From Chondrilla cf. caribensis (Eukaryota > Porifera > Demospongiae > Chondrillida > Chondrillidae): a DNA stretch of 64,000 nucleotides. The stretch covers positions 2,232,820-2,296,819 of the forward strand of contig OZ026568.1 of NCBI GenBank assembly GCA_964020155.1, read 5' to 3'. Positions 41,101-48,993 of the stretch are shown here, in pieces. The position numbers and the translations under genes were made by a program. Numbering within the stretch: position 1 is the first letter of the stretch; the number at the start of each line of letters is the position of its first letter. The notes under the pieces were generated by a model, which saw only the letters and a program-made list of their open reading frames with translations, was not told the DNA's origin and did not search any database.

Positions 41101-43198
41101 TAATACAGTCACACTTTCAATTAATTACCGAGGGCGTTAGCCCGAGGTGATTGATTGAAAGTGTGACTGTATAGCTGCACATCCCGTGTGGAAGGGACAT
41201 AACTAGCTTGTGTCATGGGATGGCACTATTGTTACTGCTCCATTGTTTGCTGTTGATGATGTTGGTGGTGACAGGAAATTGGTTTCATCAGTCAATGGAA
41301 AGGGTGACACATAGTTAATGACTTGATTGCAAGTGTGCTGTATTGGTAACGCCAAGTGTGCTGTAGAGGTTTTATGAACCACTATTTTACTTTGATCTAC
41401 CTGCCTACCATGACACAACATGCAATGTATCCACTAGTGACTTACAGCAGTGATGGTGTGGGTGGCTATAGCCTCCTCGAAGAGCACCACAAGAGAATGA
41501 GGAACATTGCTATTTCCGAAAGTCAGTGATCCCTGTAAAATGACCAGTTGGGAGTGAGAGCGAAACTTGATGTACTTATCTGGTGAGATTAGTGGAGAAA
41601 TCCTAGTCTCCTAGTGTACCTTTGCACAAACATGTGCTACCAAACTGGCTCTGACTTGTGAAGGACTTTTTTATGAATACGAATTTGCAGACAGAACAGG
41701 ATTTAAAGAAATTTATTTACAAACCTTCCTCCATTGTAAGTCAGAATGTCACCTTATTTTGCAATCCAAGTTAACTGACATACATTATATCCGTGCATGC
41801 AACTGGATAGCACTAAGTAAAATACCATCATCTACGAATGTACTCATACCCTAACATAGAGTATGCTATTCATAATATTATATGTACGTATATGGACACA
41901 ATTCACGGAAATACAATATAACTTCCCTCTACAACATCTATATAGAGGAATTAAAACAAGGACGGTACACATATCCAACTCTTACGACCATTCTCACCTT
42001 TGTGAACAGAAACTGCAATACCGGTACGTAGTCATACCAGACAACACCAGACCTAGGTTGAAAAGGGAGACACTAACAACGTGGCATAGCACATGATTCT
42101 TTAGAGACATTTGTACTTTTGTTCTGTATTTGTTTCTTCTTCTTCTTCGGAAGGAGAAGTATATGTACCATTGAACTTCTTCTCTAGTACATTATACGCC
42201 TCATCTCTGTGTAAACCAAACATAATATACAGCGATATGACAACAGGTGTAAACCCGCTACAATCACAAATGTAGCTGATTGTGTGCACACTGTACACAT
42301 AATATTATACCTACACGCATACCTGTTGTACCAATGATAATGGAATCCATTTAGCTTCACAGTGAATAAATTTGATTTCACTACATTTCCAGGTTCTAAC
42401 AAGATTAATATGTACACACAAGCAAGGCATTCATTCAAAGTCAGACTATAAAACAACAAAAAATTATACCGTACACACTCACTTGATGGGTCAGGGTATG
42501 CACGTGGTTTTATCCACCATGGAATGGATATGTATCCATCTAAGGCCCTGGTGGTTACAATAGAAAAGTGAAAAGTTTACAAATAGCAATAAAGAGCCCA
42601 CCTATAGAAGCATGTACATGTTGTACCTGAAGGAATTGTCTTCATCTGCATATACAATGTTCTTAAAGAAGGCACAACCTGCTAAAGGACACAGCTTCAA
42701 CGAGCCTGAATGAAAAATACATCGTTCCATATAGTAGCTGTACGTATTTGTTCACCATGTAGAACAATAAATAGCAATAGAATTATATAACATTGGGGGA
42801 TGCAGATTTACTGTAACGTCAAAATCAGTTCTTTGCTGTTGTGTGCTTGTGATACCTTATAAACACTTATGATGGTAAGGGGGCTATAACATAATATATA
42901 AACTCCTAAGAGTCTTCCACTGTGTTTCAACATATGTACACATATACATCAGAGAGCATTAAAATCAAGTGAAGACACTTATACATCTATGGTAATCAGC
43001 GAAGTAAATGAGCTAACCTATAGAAATGTAGGCATTTTTGTAGACCAATCGGATAAACACTGTCAGTAAAATTCCTTGGATTTTGGGCCATAAGATGACA
43101 CAAAAGAGAGTCCAAATTAAAGAGAAAATGACGGTCGCAGCCAATAGACCGTTGTCCCCTTTGGACTCCACAAAGTTATCAGAGGTATTGAACTCCAT
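13854..43198 (-). CDS. BLTP1: Bridge-like lipid transfer protein BLTP1 (KIAA1109/Tweek homologue)
   Basis: BLTP1 is a giant rod with an N-terminal membrane anchor that forms a hydrophobic groove carrying phospholipid between the endoplasmic reticulum and other membranes. The start is ATG at 43196-43198. Exon 1 (43198-43018) encodes a hydrophobic helix ([20 protein letters not shown]) followed by the conserved [12 protein letters not shown] block. The next exons give [19 protein letters not shown] and GFHYHWYNR in family order, then [11 protein letters not shown] (about 40.3 kb) and [15 protein letters not shown] (about 36.6 kb). Large exons lie at about 31415-30391, 29567-28680, 27720-26830 and 18.0-16.9 kb. 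The C-terminus (14123-13854) carries [20 protein letters not shown], a family signature, and stops at 13854-13856. Many serine-rich mid-protein exons diverge. All junctions inspected are GT-AG. Introns host many transposons. Exact exon structure between 25 and 14 kb is not fully resolved here. Confidence 0.9.
18449..18649. repeat. MITE with ggtacggat termini and TAACGG/CCGTTA-rich interior (copy 1)
   Basis: The left end ggtacggattatggaaaagt and the right end (cttttctgtgatccgtacc) are imperfect inverted repeats. The interior is built of gttaactttt, accgttaac and taacggttaa blocks. It resembles the larger element at 25068-25513. Confidence 0.6.
19411..19704 (+). repeat. Hairpin-ended dispersed repeat, copy 2 (diverged)
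   Basis: It starts with atttcaacttccggtat and contains gatggccaattttgaa, attgggctagaattcgagtg and a degenerate terminal stem-loop ending acttgaagtacttg. It is the most diverged of the four copies and lies in a BLTP1 intron on the opposite strand to the gene. Confidence 0.65.
21280..21454. repeat. Pogo/Tigger-like MITE (copy 2) with TA duplication
   Basis: The ends are cagtggaacccctctatta and its inverted counterpart taatagagaggttccactg. Both are flanked by TA, the target duplication expected for mariner-superfamily elements. It contains no coding sequence. Confidence 0.75.
22301..22549. repeat. MITE with perfect 15-bp TIR acttgcatcctggtg (copy 2)
   Basis: The left acttgcatcctggtg is exactly matched by the right caccaggatgcaagt. 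Both sides can be read as flanked by cagt, a possible 4-bp target duplication. The interior is shared with 6204-6426. It lies in a BLTP1 intron. Confidence 0.7.
23422..23655. repeat. 35-bp minisatellite (about 6-7 units) in BLTP1 intron
   Basis: The tandem unit contains tgtacatcccatggtcacca followed by ccaacccacaacaca, 35 bases in all. The first two units carry cacaccaca instead of cacaacaca. Open frames across it are a by-product of the repeat. Confidence 0.9.
25068..25513. repeat. MITE with gtacggttcaaaaaaaac TIRs and dense gttaacgg/ccgttatc blocks (copy 2)
   Basis: The left gtacggttcaaaaaaaac and right gttttttttgaaccgtac are inverted (one extra base in the central A run). Next to each end is a zone of overlapping ttaacggttatccgttaaccg-type repeats, so each arm can fold on itself and on the other. 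The central 150 bases are unique. It sits in a BLTP1 intron. Confidence 0.7.
26061..26134. repeat. (CA)n microsatellite
   Basis: A run of ca dinucleotides with one interruption, about 74 bases, in a BLTP1 intron. It gives rise to poly-CV frames on the minus strand. Confidence 0.95.
32045..32269 (+). repeat. Hairpin-ended dispersed repeat, copy 3 (5' shortened)
   Basis: It shares gcgagaattcgagc, aatatcttcagcagaggttct and the terminal stem-loop agtgcgggggtgcgcagcc..actcgaattacttg with copies 1 and 4, but lacks the cttccggtatg start. It is intronic in BLTP1. Confidence 0.7.
35200..35602 (+). pseudogene. Frameshifted fragment of an unknown protein-coding gene inside a BLTP1 intron
   Basis: Two open stretches lie head to tail on the strand opposite BLTP1. 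The first reads through [17 protein letters not shown] and [18 protein letters not shown] and stops at a TGA near 35388. The second, in another frame, reads [20 protein letters not shown] and [11 protein letters not shown] and stops at 35600-35602. The coding-like composition switches frame within a few bases of the first stop, as expected of one small indel in a former single frame. GC content is higher than in the flanks, consistent with imported coding DNA. I do not recognise the protein. A two-exon functional gene cannot be excluded, but I found no splice pair that restores phase. Confidence 0.45.
36915..37054. repeat. Foldback element 1 (about 62-bp arms)
   Basis: The left arm (tagataaatccctccttggg onward) is almost perfectly complementary to the right arm ending cccaaggagggatttatcta. 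The arms meet at the centre ccgagggcgcagcccgagg, which is itself palindromic. There is no coding capacity. It lies 130 bp from the Harbinger left end in a BLTP1 intron. Confidence 0.85.
37400..38668 (+). CDS. Harbinger transposase (HARBI1-like, DDE_4 nuclease)
   Basis: The protein (422 residues from ATG at 37400) excises and inserts the element. Residues are numbered from this ATG. The catalytic triad is visible: D205 in [12 protein letters not shown]255 in [11 protein letters not shown] and E331 in [14 protein letters not shown]. Other family blocks are the helix-turn-helix-like stretch around [20 protein letters not shown] and the C-terminal [14 protein letters not shown]. The N-terminal 60 residues include a basic patch ([15 protein letters not shown]), a plausible nuclear localisation signal. 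There is no frameshift or stop. The Myb-like gene at 38895-39866 on the other strand of the same element would supply DNA binding and nuclear import, as known for Harbinger pairs. A domesticated HARBI1 gene is less likely because TIRs and target duplication are intact. Confidence 0.93.
   Translation: METRVVALMTILLQLISVFQLNCLLLNVLEAIHYRNKKTMLQLTYTPIQVRKSKFGKQRRRRRRFWIRPGRTCAWWNNFLSDAVLPEEWKENFRMTKTSFYTLCDELRPFIQRQTTIMRLPVDVEKQVALTLYYLSDEGRLRKTANAFGLSRSCVSIVIRRVTRAVAMHLGPIYIQVPVTEEAVNEKVVKFFRTFAVPQCIGAIDGTHIDIKQPSSNPTDYMNRKSRFSLNVQACCDYQYHFMDVVVKWPGSVHDARMFANSALNHMLKSGEIPPCPRRIMEDEGAIPVFLLGDPAYPLMPYLIKEYANGGATRQEQYFGYKICSARNVIECAFGRLKARFAALRRAMDINLDDLPYVIYACFVLHNFCEIHHESVSEEKVRMAMDYDRHFQPGNIRNGYMSNCNESEGKRVRRVLTKFFDP
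38895..39866 (-). CDS. Harbinger Myb/SANT-like accessory protein
   Basis: The protein has 323 residues from the ATG at 39864-39866, chosen over an upstream TTG six codons earlier. The N-terminal 80 residues form a Myb/SANT-like trihelix domain ([34 protein letters not shown]), including a conserved tryptophan early in the domain. A serine/acidic linker follows ([19 protein letters not shown]). Then comes a long charged helix ([40 protein letters not shown]) that may form a coiled coil. In known Harbingers this second protein binds subterminal DNA and brings the transposase to the nucleus. It converges on the transposase gene with 226 bp between the stops. Confidence 0.88.
   Translation of the reverse strand: MPKTSGKKEFQWTDDEAELLLNVTHEYKVQKISENVDWESVKAKYDDILVLMKAALPSTPEEAQQQIDKDYPHTKDEITKQILSTKLKSIRLKFRQAVDSGRRSGHGRVVLLYYELCEKVWGGSPATNQIDGGVESTDISSFVQSPSSSSSSTSDPLSNEHVCSDSEAENDGEQRQPDNTTSSDNLSTPEPVQQRRELLDRKLTNYKQEKMKRKLPVDAQLLHCAKEELEMKKKCVEQMDRMEQKHNDNMASLSSNLEKLTNSITEGFSLLRNILVPQPGMYPTYPQPAMFNAHHYSDATHSCTPPNSDPSFVPAPQQNRSLY
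41069..41205. repeat. Foldback element 2 (about 58-bp arms)
   Basis: The left arm tagttatgtcccttccacac onward is matched in inverse by gtgtggaagggacataacta at the right. The arms meet at accgagggcgttagcccgaggt. The centre is nearly the same as in foldback element 1 although the arms differ. It is intronic in BLTP1. Confidence 0.85.
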
Positions 43199-43365
43199 GT
43201 CTAGGAAATTACAGTGTAGCTATCTCTATCAATAGTCATCCTTTGTTCTCCACTTCACAGTAAACTATCACACGGTCGCGAGATGAAAGAACGTCCTCCG
43301 CTCCTCTTCGAGGCCGTGGACCGATTAACTGATCAGCCTGTTCAGCACTTATGTAAACGGAAAAA
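43199..43365. promoter_or_regulatory. Compact bidirectional promoter of BLTP1 (minus) and DENND10 (plus)
   Basis: Only 167 bases separate the BLTP1 ATG (43198, minus) from the DENND10 ATG (43366, plus). The spacer is locally GC-richer than the flanks (gtcgcgagatgaaagaacgt; ctcctcttcgaggccgtgg) and holds no obvious TATA box. Both 5' UTRs and core promoters must lie here unless upstream non-coding exons exist. Confidence 0.6.
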
Positions 43366-46300
43366 ATGGCTACCTCAACTGAATTCAAGGGATTGTGCCT
43401 TATGGGTAAGAATATTCCGCGGATAATTCGCATATCTGTCTAATACACTTCTTATGCTGATTTCGTTCGCTCACAGAAAAGGACAAAAATGGAGACGTCT
43501 TGTGGACTTGGTCGTTCCCTACTATTGACAGTACTTTGCGGGAGTTGATAATGAGGAAAAGCACTCTGAGCACTGTGGGCGATGCGGACAGCGAAGTAGA
43601 ACCACTTCAGTTTGTGTTCGGACACTATGACACGTCCTGGTATTATTTGTACAACAGTTCTTTTGAAAGCCATCCTCAGGTGCTTTACTGTAGTAACGCG
43701 TAGTGCGATGCAGACCCTTACACAGGATTTTCCGAAGTAGGCCTAGGGTTACATGTGGCAAATTTGTGGCGTTTGAAACTCTACTTCCAAAGTTCAATAT
43801 GCTAAGGCTGCTATTGTCAACTAATGATAGGTAGTGTATTAGAAGAGGATTAAGTACAATGCTGTCAAAGTGATAGTTTATACATAACCAGTTTGTAAGA
43901 TGAAGGTTGCCTGTACGAAACCTTTCCTCCCAATGTGTATGGGGCTGCCATGTGCACTATGATATCCTACACGTGCATATTTTGTAAGGTGTTATATACT
44001 TATTGGAGATATAACATTTTCAACCAACTGCTCTCCTCATACGTAGGTGGTGGCTTTCTGTGTTGTGATACTGTCAAGTGTAAGTGACCTGTATGTGTCA
44101 TGTGTAAATCAGCGTTGTGGTGTTTGTCTTTGTTTTGAGTGGAATCCTTTTTCGAAGAAGACCTCAGGGATCTAAGCATCCCAGTGACAACAGTGAAGAA
44201 AAATAAGTTCCTAAATGCTCAAGAACACCAAAGGTTTCACTCTGAACAAATGATGGGTCGAATGCAATTCTAAATCCCTATACTCCTAATGAAGTTCTTG
44301 TTAAGTTTTCTTGTTAGATGGATCATAGATGATTACTGTTTGTACATGGAAGCATAGCCTATCAACTTGTATTGTTCATGCAGCCCACTTGATTTGTATC
44401 TTGTGGTATGCGTGAAAAGCTTCATTGAAAAAGTAAAGGAAACAGGTCTCACTGATGTATTATGTGCCCCATATTATGTTGAATGAAACCATTACATCTT
44501 ATGAAGCTACTTGCATGGCTAAAACCGGGGTACACTGTGTTCCCAATTGAAGTGGCAAAGTGTTCATCACTCAAAATCTTGTATCTGAGAAGCGTTATTG
44601 TAGAAGTCCCAGGGTGCTGTATAAAATAGCATGTGCTCAATTTTACTGTACATACGTACATATTTACGTACATCACGTATACAATTGGCCGCATTAGGTA
44701 TGTGATAGTAACAGCATGCTGACACAGTAGTAATGAATTTACAGACTGCAGACTTGATGATGCATGGTGCCAGAGGGTGAAGTTGTTAAATTCATCACAA
44801 GATGTGTGTATTTATGTTATGTTCATGTACGTGCATGTAGGATTTTAATCCGGAAAAGTATGAAGATTGTGCTGGTCATTTGGCATCCGTTTATGTGCAA
44901 AGTGGTGGGTCACCTCCAGACATGTTGGCGCACTACGTGAGCGCTTTCACCAAGGGATGGTGTCCAAAAGGGGATGAGAGATTAAGTCTAACAGATTCAA
45001 CCTACGATAAAAGGAGAGGATATATCCGCTCACCACTGAAAGGTATGACAATGTACCTAACATACTATTCTTGCTTTCTAGCGTCTGTTGGCTGGTCATC
45101 ACTCCCTTTCTCTGCAAATAATACACAACTACCAGAGACAGATATAGAGTAGTACATGTTCAGTTGATATTATTGGTGGTTTAGAGAGTTTGTTGTCAGA
45201 TAGAAGACCAGCTGATTGCTGAAGGGGCATTTCCTGTTAAAAATAAAAATTTATCTTTCTATCTATCTATCTACCACCATGATCACCATGTAATGCAATG
45301 ATGTAAGGAGAGTGGTGCGCATTTTCAATAACAAAAGCAATGTATATTTATTATCTACAGAATTTCAGCAGTGTAAGTAGTATTTCCTACTTTCTGAACT
45401 TCCCACTACATCTGTACATGTACTAGTAAGAGTGGAAAAGTTGCCTCTTCACTCCATACAGTACTTGATACCCATCATTAAATGATATTTCAAAATACTC
45501 TGAATTTGCTTGTGTTTTAGACGTTGTCAAGATGTTTGGGATTGAAAGTATACTCATTTATGTTGCACTTCTCTTGAAGAAAAGAATAGCTGTGTACAGC
45601 CCACAGCTCAAAGTGCTTTTGAAGATTACAAGGTTGGTTTAGGCTTCCCAGTTGTTTACACGTGTCATTATAGTAAACAACTAACACTTGATTGAGGACT
45701 TGAATGCGTGATAAGAGTTGAGTTTCAAGTCTACAGGACATGTGTGTGTATGTGTGTACTGTTGAACTATATACTTTTAAATTTCACTCTTGGGAATGTG
45801 AAAAGTCTTAGTGGTATTGCAGACTTCATTCAGGTAAACAGTACAGTACAGTGCATCCACCTCTGCTATGTACAGGGTGGTAGTGTTTAAATATATACAC
45901 CTTGTGAATATGTACTACAATGGTTGACAGTGCTAGTTGTGTGTGTGTGTGCACGTGTGGGTGTGTGCGTGAGCATGTGCGTGTTCGTGTATGTGTGCAG
46001 TCAGCTGTCTACATACATAATATGATTATATTGTCTACAGACATAATATGATAATATACTGTGTTTGTGATACTGTGTTTATTGCATGTTCCATAATTGT
46101 ATCTTGTTCTTATCGATTAATATGTGGTTGTTTTCCTTTCCAAGAGCACTGCCATTGTTTGTATGGCACAGGCAAAACTGGAACATTCTCTATCCTCATG
46201 TGGAGATGTCAGACGTGGAGACTGAGCCACTCATGAGAAAAACTGGCTATATAATAGGATCAACAGATCCCAACATTGAGTCTCACATGGATGAGTTTTA

Positions 46301-48071
46301 CGATTTATTTATCAATGGTTAGATATTGTTGTACCGTCCTTGTGGATTTACAATGGCTCAAGAAGTGCTTTGTTTCATATTCACAGTTCCTGGCGCTTCA
46401 GTAACACCAACGCCTGCAGCTAAGGGTAAGCTGTGCATCTTCCTGTCACTCTCATTGTGGTCATACGTACACCCACATACTGTACTGTGAAGATGTGGCT
46501 AGGTAGAGTGGACATGTTCAACTTGCACCAGACGAAACTTCATAGAACTTTCGTTAGAGTCTAACTACTTTATAAGTGACTACTGCAGTACAATTACTGC
46601 AATGATTACATGCTTTCACTGATGAAGGTACGTAGCCGGAAAGTATTGAAATGTTTCGTTTTTTGTGCAATTTTGGTTAGTGTACAACAAAGTGTTAAAC
46701 ATATAGCACACTCTATTCTTGAACCAATAGATGCATTTGCAATGGGTAAGGTGCATAAGGACATAGCTATGTTCATGATGAGCTCTGTGGAAGATTCGGA
46801 CAAGACCGATCAATCCTTCATAAAGGTTGGGAAACTACAAACGTACGGCTGTGTAATGTATAGTCACGTATCAGTGCATAGCTTACTCTCGAGTACCAGG
46901 TGACAAATATTGTGGAGTCACTTCAAAAATAGGAATGGGACCTTGACTGGGTGTTGGAGAGAGTTACTCATGTGACATTACCTTCAGGCAGTAGTTTAGT
47001 GCTGATATAGGAGTATTGTACCTGGGAGGGTGTCTGTTGCAGCATACTTTGCTGTGATGAGAAGCAATCTTTATAGCTAGCACTGTTTCAAAGAGATCAA
47101 AGCGAATGAGATACTCAAAAAATTCTTATTTTATATATTCAAATGAACAGTTCACTTGGTAGATGACATGACAAATTTCGTGCTTCTTGTTGGAATCAAG
47201 CAGTCAACAGTGGATTTCAGTCTCCCATAACCGGGTCACTACAGCCCTGTATCCAATAATTATAATATTCACTGAAACTAAGTCCTATTTTGCATTCAGG
47301 CTATGTGAGACTACGTAGCTGATATTGGCACTATTTGCAACTTATTTTATTACAGTGTAATCCTATCAGTAAAATTCGCAGATGGGGGAATTCCTGTACT
47401 CAGGAAGCTTCCTGTATGTCCCTGTCAAACCTATGTGTACTAAAATGATCAATTCCCTTGATATCCCTTGATACGAAGGGATTCAGTCTAGGCATAATCA
47501 AACCAAAGTGTCTGTGTCTGTTAACCAGAGGTACCTCAGGGGTAGTTTCATGTAGAAAACAATATAATAATGTTTGCTAACTATCATGCAGCATTGTTTT
47601 CACAGCCGACAGTGAGTTGCTAGGCAATTACTTGACAAATTTAATAACAATTACAAGTGTATAATATCAAGGGGAGTAGATAATAGGATATTCGTATACT
47701 TTGCACTTTGATCTGCCCACGCAACATACCACAATGTATTAACAGTACGGAATATAATATTATATGTACTAAAGTAGTTATGTATGTACTATGATAGCGG
47801 ACAGAAGCAAGAGTACCTTACTTTTGTAGGTGTTAATTGTGTGTAGTCTGTGAATCATATTGTGTTCTTTCCTGCCTGCATTGATCCACAGGAACTGTCT
47901 GTGAAGACACGGGAGTTGATTAACAATCTGAAGACACTCGCAGCAAAGTCTGTTGGTCCGGATGCTGAACCAAAGTTAACTTTGGAGATATTACAGGAGA
48001 GAAAGCTCACCCCAACCATGGAGAATTTTCTGTATGGACTAGCATCTGCTGAAGGGCTTGTTGAGCTATAG
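43366..48071 (+). CDS. DENND10: DENN domain-containing protein 10 (FAM45 homologue)
   Basis: DENND10 is a small single-DENN-module protein tied to late endosome and Rab regulation. Exons with GT-AG borders are 43366-43405, 43477-43679, 44047-44079, 44841-45042, 45521-45632, 46145-46317, 46387-46425, 46731-46825 and 47892-48071. Phases join without a break. Blocks in family order are EKDKNGDVLWTWSFP, FVFGHYDTSWYY, DFNPEKY, VVKMFGIESILIYVALLLKK, LFVWHRQNWNILYPHVE, GKVHKDIAMFMMSSVEDSDK and LTPTMENFLYGLASAEGLVE. Total length is close to vertebrate DENND10 (about 350 residues). The start codon gives MATSTEFKGLCLM, directly before the conserved block. The gene shares its promoter region with BLTP1. 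Confidence 0.93.
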
Positions 48072-48133
48072 GTCTAATTTAATTTCAATGGAAGTGTGCA
48101 CCCATAGCTGTTTTTAGTATGTTGTATGTACGA

Positions 48134-48139
48134 AATAAA
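48134..48139 (+). terminator. Poly(A) signal AATAAA of DENND10
   Basis: AATAAA lies 63 bases past the DENND10 stop codon, the expected position for a short 3' UTR. Confidence 0.6.
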
Positions 48140-48140
48140 A

Positions 48141-48174
48141 CATGGCCAACATGCATGCATGCATGTTGGCCATG
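48141..48174. repeat. Perfect 34-bp palindrome
   Basis: CATGGCCAACATGCATG is followed at once by its exact complement. It lies directly after the DENND10 poly(A) signal and could extrude as a cruciform or form an RNA hairpin at the transcript end. Confidence 0.9.
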
Positions 48175-48990
48175 CATGCATAGTAAGGTAAAGAATATGT
48201 GTTGTTATTTGCATACGTGCAGTTATTATATGTGAATATTATTAATGTTGAAACCCAGTATTGAATTCTATGTACGCATAATTATAATGGCTAGAGTGTA
48301 TGTGTCCTTATAAAATAATAATATTATAACTGAATACGATGTAACTCTTACACAGCATTGTTTTCATAGTGTGCGGAATCAGCTGTAATTTTCCAACCAA
48401 TTATCGGTGCATAGTAACTGATTAATTGATCAAGTAATCACCCGAGGTGATAAAGTGGGTGTAACTGGAAACCACTCCCACTTTGTTTGACTAAGTAGTC
48501 ATCCAACAAGTCCTTACATTTGAGGTGCTCTTGAAGTACATACATTATTGAACCAATGGAGTGGAGGTTCTGGGTATTAAACGTAGAGTGCGCTTTTAAA
48601 AATCCGTAACTTACATGTACGGAACCGTCCTCGCGTGTTTCAAGGTGTCGGGGATTGACTATAAAGGGGGCCGGGGCGTAGTCTGGCCTGCTACGACCGT
48701 CCCACCAAGCGCCCTGAGCGAGGAAGGGGAGGGACGTTGTTCCGTACCAAGTTGACTCCGACACCTTTTAAGCGCCCGTAATAAACGCCTGCCCCAAGTT
48801 GGCACCAGGAATTGCGCAAACACGCTTTACTTTCGAAGAGGGTTTCGGACGGCGTAGTTTCCAACTCATGGCACTGGGGGTTGCATATGAAGATCAGACG
48901 GTAAGTTTTATAACTTTAAAGGCGATCATTTCATTATTGTCTATTTAAATTTTACTGATTACATGGGAAAAGCTAATAAAGTTAGATGCT
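48175..48990. other. Intergenic repeat-derived stretch
   Basis: I see no supported gene. It contains an inverted pair (cccgaggtgataaagtggg / cccactttgtttg) near 48.44-48.49 kb. A tagtctggcctgctacgacc block at 48679 resembles the TIR end at 58849. A segment at 48739-48817 is repeated in inverse at 58746-58842. A 108-codon minus frame (48438-48764) crosses these repeats and is not supported by splice signals or recognisable motifs. Confidence 0.5.
48739..48817 (-). repeat. Dispersed repeat carrying the ggagtcaacttgg motif (copy at 48.7 kb)
   Basis: Read on the minus strand it runs attcctggtgccaacttggg, caggcgtttattac, gcgcttaaaaggtgtcggag and tcaacttggtacggaac. The plus strand at 58746-58842 has the same order, except that the last motif is duplicated there. 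The ggagtcaacttggga core is also half of the 35-bp minisatellite unit at 55886-56612. Confidence 0.8.
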
Positions 48991-48993
48991 ATG

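Noticed and set aside
48438..48764. 108-codon minus ORF
   Set aside because: It crosses repeat segments shared with 58.8 kb and has no recognisable motif or splice support.
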